Shown: positions 12,434 through 21,056, counted from the stretch's first letter. The stretch: 21,265 nucleotides of DNA from Acetobacteraceae bacterium (GCA_947379865.1 CANCOY010000067.1:1-21265); one strand, 5' to 3'. Numbers and translations: made by a program. Notes: generated by a model from the sequence alone, not told the origin.

Positions 12434-15001
12434 TTACTGGAACAGCTTCATCAGGTTGCGCGGCATCTGGTTGGCCTGGGCCAGCATGCTGACACCTGCC
12501 TGCTGCAGAATGCTCTTGGACGTGAACACCGACATTTCGGAAGCAACGTCGAGATCCATCAGGTTGCTGCGGGCTGCATCCATGTTCTCGACCTGTGTGC
12601 CGAGGGTCTGCATGGCGTAATCCAGCCGGTTCTGCTGGGCGCCGACGCTTGCGCGGGCATCCTGCAGCTTGCTGATGGCATCGCCCACCGCGGCCAGTGC
12701 CTTGTTGGCATTGTCGAGGCTGGAGATGTTGACGTCTTCGGTGGACACCCCGAGGGCTGCCGTCGTGACGCTGGCGATGTTGACCTTCAGCTGGTCCGAG
12801 TCCGCAGCACCCGAGCCGATGCGGAAGGAAAGCTCTACCCCGGGGCCACCCGTCGATGCGCCGTCCGCCACGCTTGGCTTGGCGTTTGAAATCACCTGGC
12901 CGTCGACAGCCTTGTAGCTGATGTCGGCAAAGGCGCCGCCCGTGCTCGTCAGGTTCAGGCGGCCATCGTTGGTCGCCGCCGCCGTGATGCCATCACCAAC
13001 CTGACCGGGGCTGGTCTTGGTGGCCAGGTAGGTTGCAATCGACTTGGCCGAGAAGCCGGTGGTGCTGTCGATCGTGATGGTGCGGACATTGCCGCCCTTC
13101 ACCTGGAAGGAGACCTCGTCACCCTCCTTGAGGGTCGCCGTCGTCAGGTCGATGGAGGCGCGCGGCTGCGAAACCTGGTTGGCCGGGGCGACGGTGAGCT
13201 TCAGGTTGGAGACATTGGACGTGGCTGTGGTCGAAGCGCTCTTCACCGTCACGGCATCACCCGAACGGCCGAAGCTAAAGCCAGACATGCCGGCGGCAGC
13301 ATTCAGATGGGCCACCAGGGCATTCATGTCGTTCGCGTCGCCCGAGACCAGCGTGTAGGTCTTGGAGGACGTTGCACCCTTGGCATCTGTCGCATCAAAT
13401 GACAGCACGTCGCCGGCGGCGAACTGCTTCGAGGTCAGATCGATGCGGCCTTCGCCCTGGCGGAAATCCACCTCGTTCTGGTTGGTCCGCTCTGCCGTGC
13501 GCGTGGCGGAGGTGCCAGCCTGATAATAGGTGACGCTGGCAATGCTCAGGTTCTTGTAGTTGGCAGAACCGGAGTCGATCGACAGGTGCAGGCCATTGCC
13601 GGTCTGGAAGGCATTGAGGCCGGAGACGCCATCGAGAAGCGTCTTCATATCACCCATTGAACCGTCAGCTGCAGCCTGGGCCGAAAGCACCTCACCGTTG
13701 CTCAGCTTGACTTCTACGACGTCACCCTTCTTGACCGCACCGCCGGTCTTGATGGCGCCGGAATTGGCATCAAAGGAGATATCCATGGCCTGGCCGGCCG
13801 TGGTACCCGCCGTTGTGACAATCGCACCAGCGGCAAGCGTGACGACATCGCTGCTGTCATCCTCAACCGTGAAGCTCTGGCCAAGGAAAGCCGAGGTCAG
13901 GGTCAGCTCCTTGTTGGTCGCATCCGCCGAGATGACAACCTTGCCCGCTTCGCCACTCGCCGCCAGGGCGGTGTTCAGCTTGTCGGCCAGATAATTCATC
14001 TTGTCGGCATCGGTAGCATTTTTGAACGTGGAGTCCTCGCCCGCCGTGGCGGTGAAGGTTACCGACGTACCATTGACCTTCAGGGAGAAGGTGTTTGCTG
14101 CCGTGAAATCAAGGCCTGCACCAAGCGAGACAACCGTCGACTGCTTGGTGGACGTGGCCCCGTTCGTTACGGCACCGGTCACAGGCGCGCGCTGGGTGTA
14201 GCTGGCGCTGACGATCTTGGCATAGCCATTGGTGTCGGCCGTGCCCGCTGCGCTGTGGATCTCAAGGCCGCCATCGGCATTCACCGTGGCCGTGGCAACA
14301 TTGCTGAAGGCCGCTGTCGCATTGAGCTTGGAAGCAATCGCCTTGACCGAGGTCTCGCTGCTGGTCAGGACCACATCGATCGCATTCTGGCCAGATACCT
14401 GCACAGAGATCTTGTCGCCTGCCGAGAAGACCTGGGCAGAGGTGCCAAAGCTGAGGGTTGCCGTGGGGCCGGAAGAGGCCTGCACCGAGGTGGTGCCAAC
14501 CACGTCGGCCTGGGCGCCACCGGCGAACAGCTGCACCGCCGAGGTAGCCTCCGCCGCGCCTGACGGGGCGGTTGTCTTGGTGCCGTTCAGCAGGACCGTG
14601 TCGGAGAATTTGGTGGTGCTGGTAACGCGGTCGATTTCCGACTGGAGCGAGCTGAACTCGCGCTGAAGCATGCCACGCTCGACATCGCTCACCGAACCGG
14701 AGCCGGCCTGGGTCGCCAGAACCTTGGCGCGGGTCAGCATGTCGGAGATGGTGGACATGCCACCTTCCGCGATCTGCAGCATGGAAGAGGCCTGGCCGGC
14801 GTTGACCGACGCCATGCGAAGGGACGCTACGTCCCCCTTGAGGCGGGTACCGATGGCCATGGAGGCGGCGTCGTCCTTGGCGGACAGAACGCGCATGCCA
14901 GCTGAAAGCTTGGCGAGGGAGTTTGTCGCTTCAGCGTCGGACTTCTGAAGGGTCCGGAGAGCGACGTTGGCGGCGTAATTGGAAATGATACCGAGAGACA
15001 T
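12434..15001 (-). CDS. Large modular flagellin B (855 aa), paralog of A
   Basis: It has the same length and domain order as flagellin A, with nearly identical terminal regions (start MSLGIISNYAANVALRTLQK; end AQANQMPRNLMKLFQ). The centre is very similar too: both share FKNATDADKMNYLADKLNTA and long neighbouring stretches. Differences cluster around residues 142-155, 226-236, 540-600 and 700-720. There are no cysteines. The ATG at 15001 is chosen because GGAGGA lies 6 bases upstream and it aligns with flagellin A; a GTG nine codons earlier falls inside the leader. Tandem with flagellin A in the same orientation, it is a recent duplication or a pair kept similar by gene conversion. Confidence 0.95.
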   Translation of the reverse strand: MSLGIISNYAANVALRTLQKSDAEATNSLAKLSAGMRVLSAKDDAASMAIGTRLKGDVASLRMASVNAGQASSMLQIAEGGMSTISDMLTRAKVLATQAGSGSVSDVERGMLQREFSSLQSEIDRVTSTTKFSDTVLLNGTKTTAPSGAAEATSAVQLFAGGAQADVVGTTSVQASSGPTATLSFGTSAQVFSAGDKISVQVSGQNAIDVVLTSSETSVKAIASKLNATAAFSNVATATVNADGGLEIHSAAGTADTNGYAKIVSASYTQRAPVTGAVTNGATSTKQSTVVSLGAGLDFTAANTFSLKVNGTSVTFTATAGEDSTFKNATDADKMNYLADKLNTALAASGEAGKVVISADATNKELTLTSAFLGQSFTVEDDSSDVVTLAAGAIVTTAGTTAGQAMDISFDANSGAIKTGGAVKKGDVVEVKLSNGEVLSAQAAADGSMGDMKTLLDGVSGLNAFQTGNGLHLSIDSGSANYKNLSIASVTYYQAGTSATRTAERTNQNEVDFRQGEGRIDLTSKQFAAGDVLSFDATDAKGATSSKTYTLVSGDANDMNALVAHLNAAAGMSGFSFGRSGDAVTVKSASTTATSNVSNLKLTVAPANQVSQPRASIDLTTATLKEGDEVSFQVKGGNVRTITIDSTTGFSAKSIATYLATKTSPGQVGDGITAAATNDGRLNLTSTGGAFADISYKAVDGQVISNAKPSVADGASTGGPGVELSFRIGSGAADSDQLKVNIASVTTAALGVSTEDVNISSLDNANKALAAVGDAISKLQDARASVGAQQNRLDYAMQTLGTQVENMDAARSNLMDLDVASEMSVFTSKSILQQAGVSMLAQANQMPRNLMKLFQ

Positions 15002-15007
15002 GTTTTT

Positions 15008-15021
15008 TCCTCCGCATGGAG
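15008..15021 (-). promoter_or_regulatory. Shine-Dalgarno-sequestering hairpin, flagellin B leader
   Basis: On the minus strand, CTCC-ATGC-GGAG (15021-15010) again pairs with the GGAGGA ribosome site (15013-15008). The element GGTATCTCCA-x-G-x-GGAGGA is identical to that of flagellin A except for two loop bases, and its spacing to the ATG is the same. Confidence 0.5.
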
Positions 15022-15104
15022 ATACCACCTCAGCTCTTGCTGTGGGGGAGCTGTGAAGCTCACGGAGATAGAACTATGAAAGCCGGATCCGGCGCAACAG
15101 GAAA

Positions 15105-15120
15105 CGCCTCCTCTCAGCCA
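15105..15120 (-). promoter_or_regulatory. Weak candidate sigma-54 promoter for flagellin B
   Basis: On the minus strand, TGGCTGAGAGGAGGCG has GG-N10-GC and a TGGC -24 box but a poor -12 box. An AT-rich stretch (15121-15165) lies just upstream, where an activator could bind. A 12-bp palindrome GCCGGATCCGGC is at 15082-15093, close to the predicted start of transcription. Confidence 0.35.
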
Positions 15121-15218
15121 AAAACTAGATCCATTTTCACACCAATTCGATTTATATCAGCTCAAGGCTTGGAATTCCGGGGCACAAACCCTTGGCCCAC
15201 CTTGATTTTATTCCGCCG

Positions 15219-16466
15219 TCAGACTTTCAGCAGAGTCATCATTGTGGCGAGATTGAGGTGGCCATTGCTGCCCAGAAGCTCGATGACGCGCGGCAGGAAG
15301 GCAGGATTATGCTCTATGTTGCGCACAAAGGTGTAGATGACCCGCACGAAACTGGCTTCGTCAAAGCCTTCTCTTAGGCCTGCCGACAGGCCGATCAGGT
15401 ACATCTGGATCAGGCCAAAACGCACGGCGAGCTCATAAAAGGACCGCATGCCTGGTTCTTTGCCGCTCAGCGGGAAGAAGGTCCGCTGAACATCATTGCG
15501 CAGATAATTCTTCAGCAGATGCTGGCGCGTGGCGACAAAGGGCTTGAACCAGGTCTCGGTGGCCGCGCGATATCGCTCGGCCGAGCCCGCCACATCATCA
15601 TCGCGATAGGCAATGCCATTGACCGCGTCTACCACCATCGAGCGGAAGGACGGCCGCCCGCCAACCGTGACGATGTACTCGACGGTCAACTCCTTCAGCA
15701 GCAGCATCTGCAGGCGCAGGTCGACCTCAAGGCCAGAGATGAGTTGTCGTGCATCCAGCACGGTCATTGGTGCCGTGAACAGATGGATGGCCTTGTCCAC
15801 CTCAGCGGGGAGGCCCGCGATGTCGCCAGTGGCAATGGTCTCTTCCACCCGGCGGGTCAGCATGCCGATCAGGACAAGTGCCTCGACCGCATCCAGGGTG
15901 GGGTTGGCAAGCAGCGCCACCGCCGCCTCGTGAACACGCCAACGCGCCGCTGAAACTGGATCGCGCGAGATGTTGCGCAGGCCAAGGCTTAGCGGAACGG
16001 CCGTCGGATGGGCGAAATCGGTTTCCACCTGCACCGGATCCATCGCCTCTGGATCAAGCAGGGCCTTGCGGGCCGCCTCTGGGCAGCTCAGGGAAGCCGT
16101 AAGGGAAAGTGCCGCATCAACCGCATTGTACTGGCGCGGATAAGTCGAACACGTCGTGGACAGCGCGGAGGCGCCAAGCTTGCCCTGGATGTCGCACAGC
16201 GCATCAGCCGAGAGGAACGGGCAATTGCCGTCTGCCTGCAGCTTGATCCGGGCATAATCAGCCGTCGGATTGCCTGAGCCCTCGCGCCGCACCACATTTT
16301 CCTTCAGCCGCGAAGCAAGATCATCATCCTTGCAGTCGCGGTAGCGCTTGAAGGTTGCCTTGTTGATTGAAACCGACCAGCCGTGGCAGCAGTTCTCCTC
16401 GCAGGCAGAGCCGATACAGGCAAAGGAAGCCATATATTTCGGCGCATTCGCGGTAAGACGGCTCAT
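15219..16466 (-). CDS. fliB: Flagellin lysine-N-methylase FliB
   Basis: FliB methylates lysine side chains of flagellin. The 415-aa product has the N-terminal cysteine cluster of the family: C17, C22 and C26-C27 (FACIGSACEENCCHGW), then C82 (GNCPFL), C91 (LCDIQG), C106 (TTCSTYPR) and C128 (LSCPEA), a layout expected to bind a metal or iron-sulfur cluster. The helical C-terminal half includes RQHLLKNYLRND. The ATG has GGAGGGG upstream. It lies 68 bases after flagellin C on the same strand, so it is probably the third gene of the fliS-flagellin C-fliB unit. I cannot tell whether all three flagellins or only C are substrates. Confidence 0.9.
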   Translation of the reverse strand: MSRLTANAPKYMASFACIGSACEENCCHGWSVSINKATFKRYRDCKDDDLASRLKENVVRREGSGNPTADYARIKLQADGNCPFLSADALCDIQGKLGASALSTTCSTYPRQYNAVDAALSLTASLSCPEAARKALLDPEAMDPVQVETDFAHPTAVPLSLGLRNISRDPVSAARWRVHEAAVALLANPTLDAVEALVLIGMLTRRVEETIATGDIAGLPAEVDKAIHLFTAPMTVLDARQLISGLEVDLRLQMLLLKELTVEYIVTVGGRPSFRSMVVDAVNGIAYRDDDVAGSAERYRAATETWFKPFVATRQHLLKNYLRNDVQRTFFPLSGKEPGMRSFYELAVRFGLIQMYLIGLSAGLREGFDEASFVRVIYTFVRNIEHNPAFLPRVIELLGSNGHLNLATMMTLLKV

Positions 16467-16534
16467 GATGTTCCCCTCCGCAGGCCCTGACCGGGACTGA
16501 TTCGCGGGGATGAGCCTGACACGAAGGATGCGGA

Positions 16535-18955
16535 TTATTCAAACAGCTTCATCAGGCCCTGTGGCAAGCGGTTGGCCTGGGCAATCATGCTGACCCCCAG
16601 ATCCCGCAGGACCTGACTGCTGACAAGGCGGCTCATTTCCGCCGCCACATCGAGGTCCATGATGGCGCTGCGTGACGCCTCCTCGTTCTCACTTTGCATC
16701 GAGACATTGTCTCCCGCGTACTGCAGGCGGTTCTGCATGGAGCCAAGCCGGCCGCGGTAAAGCGCAATGTTGTCGGTTGCCAGCCTCAGCGCCGTGCCGG
16801 CCTTGGAGGCATCTTCAATCGTCGAGATATTGATGGCGTCGGCATCCACCCCAAGCGCCTTCGACGTGACACTGTCGATCGTCACTTGTAGCGTTTCGCT
16901 TGGGCTTGAATTGATGCCAACCTGGAAGTTCATCCGGAACTGGCCGCTTTCGGTTGCAGCCGGGGGTGCCACGGTCTGCACCGACACGCCATAAGGACCA
17001 CGCCCCAGATTTCCGGTCAGCACAACGGTGTTGCCCTCAACGGTCGCATGAATCCCGTGAAAGGTTGAGTTGAGGGAGCCATTGAAGCGCGCGGCAATGC
17101 TCTTGGCCACCTCATTCATGGAGGCCTCGACACCCACGGCGAAGGGCAGCTTCTGCCCGTCCACATCGATCAGATAGCGGTTGCCCAGTTGGGGCGTGCC
17201 GGTCAGGGCGATGGTTGTAACCTGGGCGCTTCCGGGTGATGCCGTCACCCCGCCACTCGCCGTAAAGGGGGTGCCCGCAGCAGCCGCCTCAAGAATCAAT
17301 TGCAAACCGTCAGAGCTTGCCACCACGGCGCTCTGGCCGGTGTTGATCGCTGCCACCAGGGCGTCCAGGGCGTCGGCCGGCTGGACCAGCGTATCACCGA
17401 CAACAACCTTGAAACTGGTGCCATTGACCACCGCTTCCAGGGCATTGCCCGGCGCCAGATGGCTGGGCTTCAGGAAGTTCTTCTGGGGGATGGCGGCCGC
17501 ATTGGCCAAACGCTTGCCCACAACCGACGCAATGGTCTGGGTATCAGCGCCGCCACCATCGAGCGCAGAGGCCGTAAAGGTGAAAGGCGTGCCACCCGCA
17601 ATGGCATCAATCACCAGGCTGCCACCCCCATCAACCGAGGCCTTCAGGCTGCCGTTGATGGCACCATCGGCATTGATCGCCGTGGAAAGCCCCTGGATCA
17701 CGTCACCGGCGGCTGTGGTGGTGGCGGTGAAAGACACGTCGTGGCCGTTCAGCCGCACCGTGAAGACATCACAAACCTCGACGGTGCTCACATCAAAGGC
17801 TTCACGCTGGGCAACCGCTGCGGCACCAGGAACATTACTCCCTGAACCCGTAACCTTTGTCGATGCGGTGAAGCCGACCCCGGGAAGCGCGGAGGCAAGT
17901 GACAGATAGGATCCATCAAGACTTGCCTTCACCCCACCACCGCTTGCATTGATCAGGGTGGCAAGGGAATTGAGCGCGTTGATGGGTTCGGTCGAGGCGG
18001 TGCTTACCGTAACCCTATATGCCGCGCCATTGACCAGGGCCTGCAGTTCGTCGCCTGGGTTGAAATCTGTCGCCGCGAAATAGGCCCTCTGGGTGACGGG
18101 CACCACATTGTCGACACGCTTTGCGGCCGCAGAGGTGATGGTCTGGGTATCCGCCCCGCCATAGTCCACGGCGGCAGCCGCATAGGTGAAGGCTGTTCCA
18201 GCGACGCGGGCGTCCACCACCAGACTGCCGTCTGCATCTACGCTTGCCAAAACATAGGGGTTCACCAACGGATCCGCGGCAATGGCAGTGGCAAGACCCT
18301 CGGCAACATCAGCCGGCGTCGTGGTCGCTGCCGTAAACGATACCGCGTGCCCGTTTATGGTGACCTTGAAAACATCGGCGACCTCGACGGTGCCAATGTC
18401 AAAGGCCTCACGCTGGGCGACGCCTGGCACATTGGCGACCGCGGACTTTGCCCCAAAGCCCGGTGGTGCAAAGGCGGGCGAGGAGAATGCCGGCGCTGCC
18501 TGGGTTACGACCGAGGTGGATGCAAGAACCTCCACCGTTCCCTTCAGCAGGCTGCGCCCGTCATAGCTGGTGGTCTTGGCAACCCGATCAATCTCGGCCT
18601 GGAGCTGGCTGAACTCATCCTGAAGCGCTGCACGCTCCGGGGCGGCCAGATTGTCCGAGGCCGCCTGCACGGAGAGCACGCGGGCACGCACCAGAATTTC
18701 ACTGATCGTCGCCATGCCGCCTTCGGCGACCTGCAGCAGCGAGGTGCCCTGGGAAATGTTCCCAGAGGCCTTTTCGAATGCAGCCACATTGGACCGCATC
18801 ACGGTGCCCATTCCAAGACCAACCGGATCGTCGCGCGTGATCGCCGTGCGCGAACCCGACGACAGGCGGGTCAGCGAACGGCCAACCTGCTCATCGGAAG
18901 CCACGAGGTAGCGATGCGCGACAGAGGCGGCATAATTTGATCTTACACTGAGCAT
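16535..18955 (-). CDS. Divergent large flagellin C (806 aa) with internal duplication
   Basis: The ends are flagellin-like: 1-140 (MLSVRSNYAASVAHRYLVAS, LLQVAEGGMATISEILVRAR, LLKGT) and 690-806 (VTIDSVTSKALGVDADAINI, ending IAQANRLPQGLMKLFE). The usual N-terminal LSSG.R...A.DD is kept. The centre differs from flagellins A and B. Residues 180-381 and 382-576 are tandem copies of one unit, both starting AQREAFD, followed by a partial third unit (577-665). Residue 395 is cysteine (VEVCDVF), rare in flagellins. I count 18 lysines, possible FliB targets. The ribosome site is weak (GGGAA, no GGAGG), and the SD hairpin of A and B is absent. It starts 28 bases after the fliS-like stop, implying co-transcription. 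Confidence 0.93.
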   Translation of the reverse strand: MLSVRSNYAASVAHRYLVASDEQVGRSLTRLSSGSRTAITRDDPVGLGMGTVMRSNVAAFEKASGNISQGTSLLQVAEGGMATISEILVRARVLSVQAASDNLAAPERAALQDEFSQLQAEIDRVAKTTSYDGRSLLKGTVEVLASTSVVTQAAPAFSSPAFAPPGFGAKSAVANVPGVAQREAFDIGTVEVADVFKVTINGHAVSFTAATTTPADVAEGLATAIAADPLVNPYVLASVDADGSLVVDARVAGTAFTYAAAAVDYGGADTQTITSAAAKRVDNVVPVTQRAYFAATDFNPGDELQALVNGAAYRVTVSTASTEPINALNSLATLINASGGGVKASLDGSYLSLASALPGVGFTASTKVTGSGSNVPGAAAVAQREAFDVSTVEVCDVFTVRLNGHDVSFTATTTAAGDVIQGLSTAINADGAINGSLKASVDGGGSLVIDAIAGGTPFTFTASALDGGGADTQTIASVVGKRLANAAAIPQKNFLKPSHLAPGNALEAVVNGTSFKVVVGDTLVQPADALDALVAAINTGQSAVVASSDGLQLILEAAAAGTPFTASGGVTASPGSAQVTTIALTGTPQLGNRYLIDVDGQKLPFAVGVEASMNEVAKSIAARFNGSLNSTFHGIHATVEGNTVVLTGNLGRGPYGVSVQTVAPPAATESGQFRMNFQVGINSSPSETLQVTIDSVTSKALGVDADAINISTIEDASKAGTALRLATDNIALYRGRLGSMQNRLQYAGDNVSMQSENEEASRSAIMDLDVAAEMSRLVSSQVLRDLGVSMIAQANRLPQGLMKLFE
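17228..17812 (-). repeat. Second copy of the ~200-residue unit in flagellin C
   Basis: It encodes residues 382-576. It matches the first copy through AQREAFD, TVEV-DVF, LNGHDVSFTATTTAAGDV, GGADTQTI and KR(L/V)-N, then PGNALEAVVNG, aligned with PGDELQALVNG in copy one. Confidence 0.8.
17813..18418 (-). repeat. First copy of the ~200-residue unit in flagellin C
   Basis: It encodes residues 180-381: AQREAFDIGTVEVADVF, INGHAVSFTAATTTPADV, GGADTQTI and PGDELQALVNG. Similarity to the second copy is clear at protein level and moderate at DNA level, so the duplication is not recent. Confidence 0.8.
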
Positions 18956-18983
18956 TTAACGCGGTTCCCATATGGCCGCATGA

Positions 18984-19421
18984 TCAATGCGTGGCAGTCA
19001 TGGCCTCATGATTCAGGCCATAGCCACCAACATGGCCAAGCCCGGCCAGACGCGACTGGGCATCAAGCGCATGCCAGGCCAGACGCACCGGCTCCATCAG
19101 GACATTTGCCTGCTGAATACCGGACGGGTCGTTCTCGACCACGGCGCGGGTCAGTTCACTGAAGACAAAGCGATAGAGGGCGGCTGTCTGCTTGGTCCAT
19201 TCGTCATCCGAGTCGTGATCAAGCGGAACGTAAAGGTCCTCCAGCGTTTCAGTGGCCGCCTCGAAATGGCGATAGCGGCCTTCGATGTCGCCGGCCAGGT
19301 GGGCCACGGCCATATCGCCCATGCGCGCCTTCAGCGTGTCGAGAAGGCCTGTAACAATGGACGTGTGGGCAGGGTCGGGAAAACCGGCGTCAACAAGAAC
19401 ACCAGGAAGAATGGGCATCAT
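18984..19421 (-). CDS. FliS-like flagellin export chaperone
   Basis: The 145-aa all-helical product has the FliS pattern: GLLDTLKARMGDMAVAHLAG, then RYRHFEAATETLEDLYVPLD, WTKQTAALYRFVFSELTRAV and GIQQANVLMEPVRLAWHALD, i.e. four helices including the L-Y-x-F/Y-x-x-x-x-L-x-x-A signature. FliS binds the flagellin C-terminus in the cytosol and prevents premature assembly. The ATG at 19421 is chosen because GGAG lies 8 bases upstream and the predicted sigma-54 transcript starts near 19449; an ATG at 19442 would leave only about 7 bases of leader. It is the first gene of the fliS-flagellin C-fliB unit. It is divergent from canonical FliS, so no symbol is given. Confidence 0.72.
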   Translation of the reverse strand: MMPILPGVLVDAGFPDPAHTSIVTGLLDTLKARMGDMAVAHLAGDIEGRYRHFEAATETLEDLYVPLDHDSDDEWTKQTAALYRFVFSELTRAVVENDPSGIQQANVLMEPVRLAWHALDAQSRLAGLGHVGGYGLNHEAMTATH

Positions 19422-19459
19422 GGGACGGTCTCCAAATTTCATCCGTTCGACACATCCTC

Positions 19460-19475
19460 AGCAAAGTCCGTGCCA
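19460..19475 (-). promoter_or_regulatory. Consensus sigma-54 promoter for fliS-flagellin C-fliB
   Basis: On the minus strand, TGGCACGGACTTTGCT matches the full sigma-54 consensus (TGGCACG-N4-TTGCT) with GG-N10-GC spacing. Transcription would start near 19449, 28 bases before the chosen fliS-like ATG. It is the best match in the window. Confidence 0.92.
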
Positions 19476-19728
19476 GAAAAAAGATGCCTGCCCTGCACGC
19501 CCCCGCCGACGGGATTATCTGCCTAATGGCTGGGCAAGAACCGTGTTTACTCCATTTTGGTAATATCTTTGGATGTTGGTGTGCCAATAAAACAACGCCG
19601 CCATCATTGCACTCGTCTGTTCACTGTCATTTTTGTTGACCAACGGGCGCCCACGCGGTTCCTTTCAGCATGTTCGCTCGCAATGGCTTGTGCCGAGCGC
19701 GCAGATGCAGTCTATCCGAGGAGTTCAC

Positions 19729-20850
19729 ATGAAGAAGATTTTGCTGGGCTCGACGGCTCTCGCCGCCACGCTCGTTTCTGGCGCAGCCATGGCAGAGAGC
19801 CCGATCGAGCTCCACCTGGGCGGCTATTTCCAGGCCTATGGAATCTATCAGGACACTGATCAGACCAACCTGCAGAGCACCTACATCACGCAGCGCGGTC
19901 GTATCTTCGTGAAGGGTTCGACCACTCTCGACAATGGCATCACCGTTGGTGTCTACACGGCGATCAAGGCCGGCGAGAACGGCAACCTCGACAAGGCCAA
20001 TGGCCTGATCAAGAAGGCCTATGGCTTCTTCGAGGGTTCCTTTGGTCGCATCGAAATTGGTGATGCCGATGGCGCCGCCACCCAGATGGGCTACACCTCT
20101 CCCGATCCGGCCCCGGCCTCTGGCGTGAACTCGGCGAACTTCTACGCCAATCCCCCGGCGGCCAACATCGCTGGCGCGCTCGGCTCCACGCCGACGACGT
20201 ACCAGAACTGGGATGCCCAGAACACCAAGATCGTCTACTTCACGCCGCGCATGTCCGGCTTCCAGTTTGGCGCATCCTACACGCCGTCGAGCTGCTTCAC
20301 CGGCCCGACCTCGGGTGGCACCAGCTGCCCGTCGCTGGGTCAGGCCCCGAGCGACAACACCGCAGACAAGCAGTCTGAGGTCTATCAGTTCGGCGCGAAC
20401 TACACGAACACGTTCGGTGGCATCGACACCGCCGTGTCCGCGACCTACGTGACGGCCACCAACGAGCTTGCCACCAGCTCGCTGACCAAGGATCGCGAGA
20501 GCTACAGCTTTGGCGCCAACCTCGGTTACCAGGACTGGAGCCTCGGTGGTTCCTACCTGCATGACAACAAGGGCCTCGTCTCCAACGAGACGGACGCCTG
20601 GGACCTCGGCGTGAAGTACACCATGGGTGCCTTCTCCGTCGGCGTGCAGCACATCGAGTCCACCACGGCCCTCTACAGCCGTGAAGACAATGTGCAGGCG
20701 ACCATGATCGGCGCCGGCTACAAGATCGGCCCGGGCGTGAACCTCGGCCTCGGCGTGCAGGATTGGAGCTGGGACAGCACCGAGCCCACCAGCCTCGACT
20801 ACAAGACCGACGCGAAGATGATCCTGATCGGCACCGTCCTCAACTTCTGA
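19729..20850 (+). CDS. Outer-membrane porin (373 aa)
   Basis: The product has a signal peptide MKKILLGSTALAATLVSGAAMA, then amphipathic beta strands typical of Gram-negative general porins (IELHLGGYFQAYGIYQ, RIFVKGSTTLDNGITVG, GFFEGSFGRIEIGD, and later GYKIGPGVNLGLGVQDW). It ends in the assembly signal ...LIGTVLNF with a C-terminal phenylalanine. Two cysteines (C189, C200) 11 residues apart, in a Gly/Ser/Pro-rich stretch, could form a disulfide in an external loop. The ATG at 19729 follows GAGGAG; the frame is open upstream to 19633 but without signal-peptide logic. Strongly biased codon use fits high expression. The substrate is unknown, and there is no obvious link to motility. Confidence 0.92.
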   Translation: MKKILLGSTALAATLVSGAAMAESPIELHLGGYFQAYGIYQDTDQTNLQSTYITQRGRIFVKGSTTLDNGITVGVYTAIKAGENGNLDKANGLIKKAYGFFEGSFGRIEIGDADGAATQMGYTSPDPAPASGVNSANFYANPPAANIAGALGSTPTTYQNWDAQNTKIVYFTPRMSGFQFGASYTPSSCFTGPTSGGTSCPSLGQAPSDNTADKQSEVYQFGANYTNTFGGIDTAVSATYVTATNELATSSLTKDRESYSFGANLGYQDWSLGGSYLHDNKGLVSNETDAWDLGVKYTMGAFSVGVQHIESTTALYSREDNVQATMIGAGYKIGPGVNLGLGVQDWSWDSTEPTSLDYKTDAKMILIGTVLNF

Positions 20851-20873
20851 GGATTGGCCCACAGGGCGGAATG

Positions 20874-20902
20874 GGGCGGGCCTTCGGGCCCGCCCTTTTT
20901 TT
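20874..20902 (+). terminator. Intrinsic terminator of the porin gene
   Basis: A perfect 9-bp GC stem (GGGCGGGCC / GGCCCGCCC) closes a TTCG tetraloop and is followed by seven T. It lies 24 bases after the porin stop. Confidence 0.95.
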
Positions 20903-21056
20903 GGCGTGCACTCCCCTCTTCTTTTGTCCGTAATCGCACCATATCGGCGCCGTCCTGAGGCGACGGGGAGTTCTACAATATAGGATGGTAGAGCTTCACA
21001 TGCGGGACGGCGATGCCGGCCCGTGTGCGAGGGATAAACCGGGGAGGATACCCACA

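Noticed and set aside
15002..15028. N-terminal extension of flagellin B from a GTG at 15028
   Set aside because: The extension would read through the GGAGGA ribosome site and adds residues not found in flagellin A; the ATG at 15001 matches the family start.
19443..19728. Search for a porin promoter in the divergent gap
   Set aside because: TTGACC at 19636 has only TTCCTT at the right spacing, and TAATAT at 19561 lacks a -35; neither is good enough to report as a feature.
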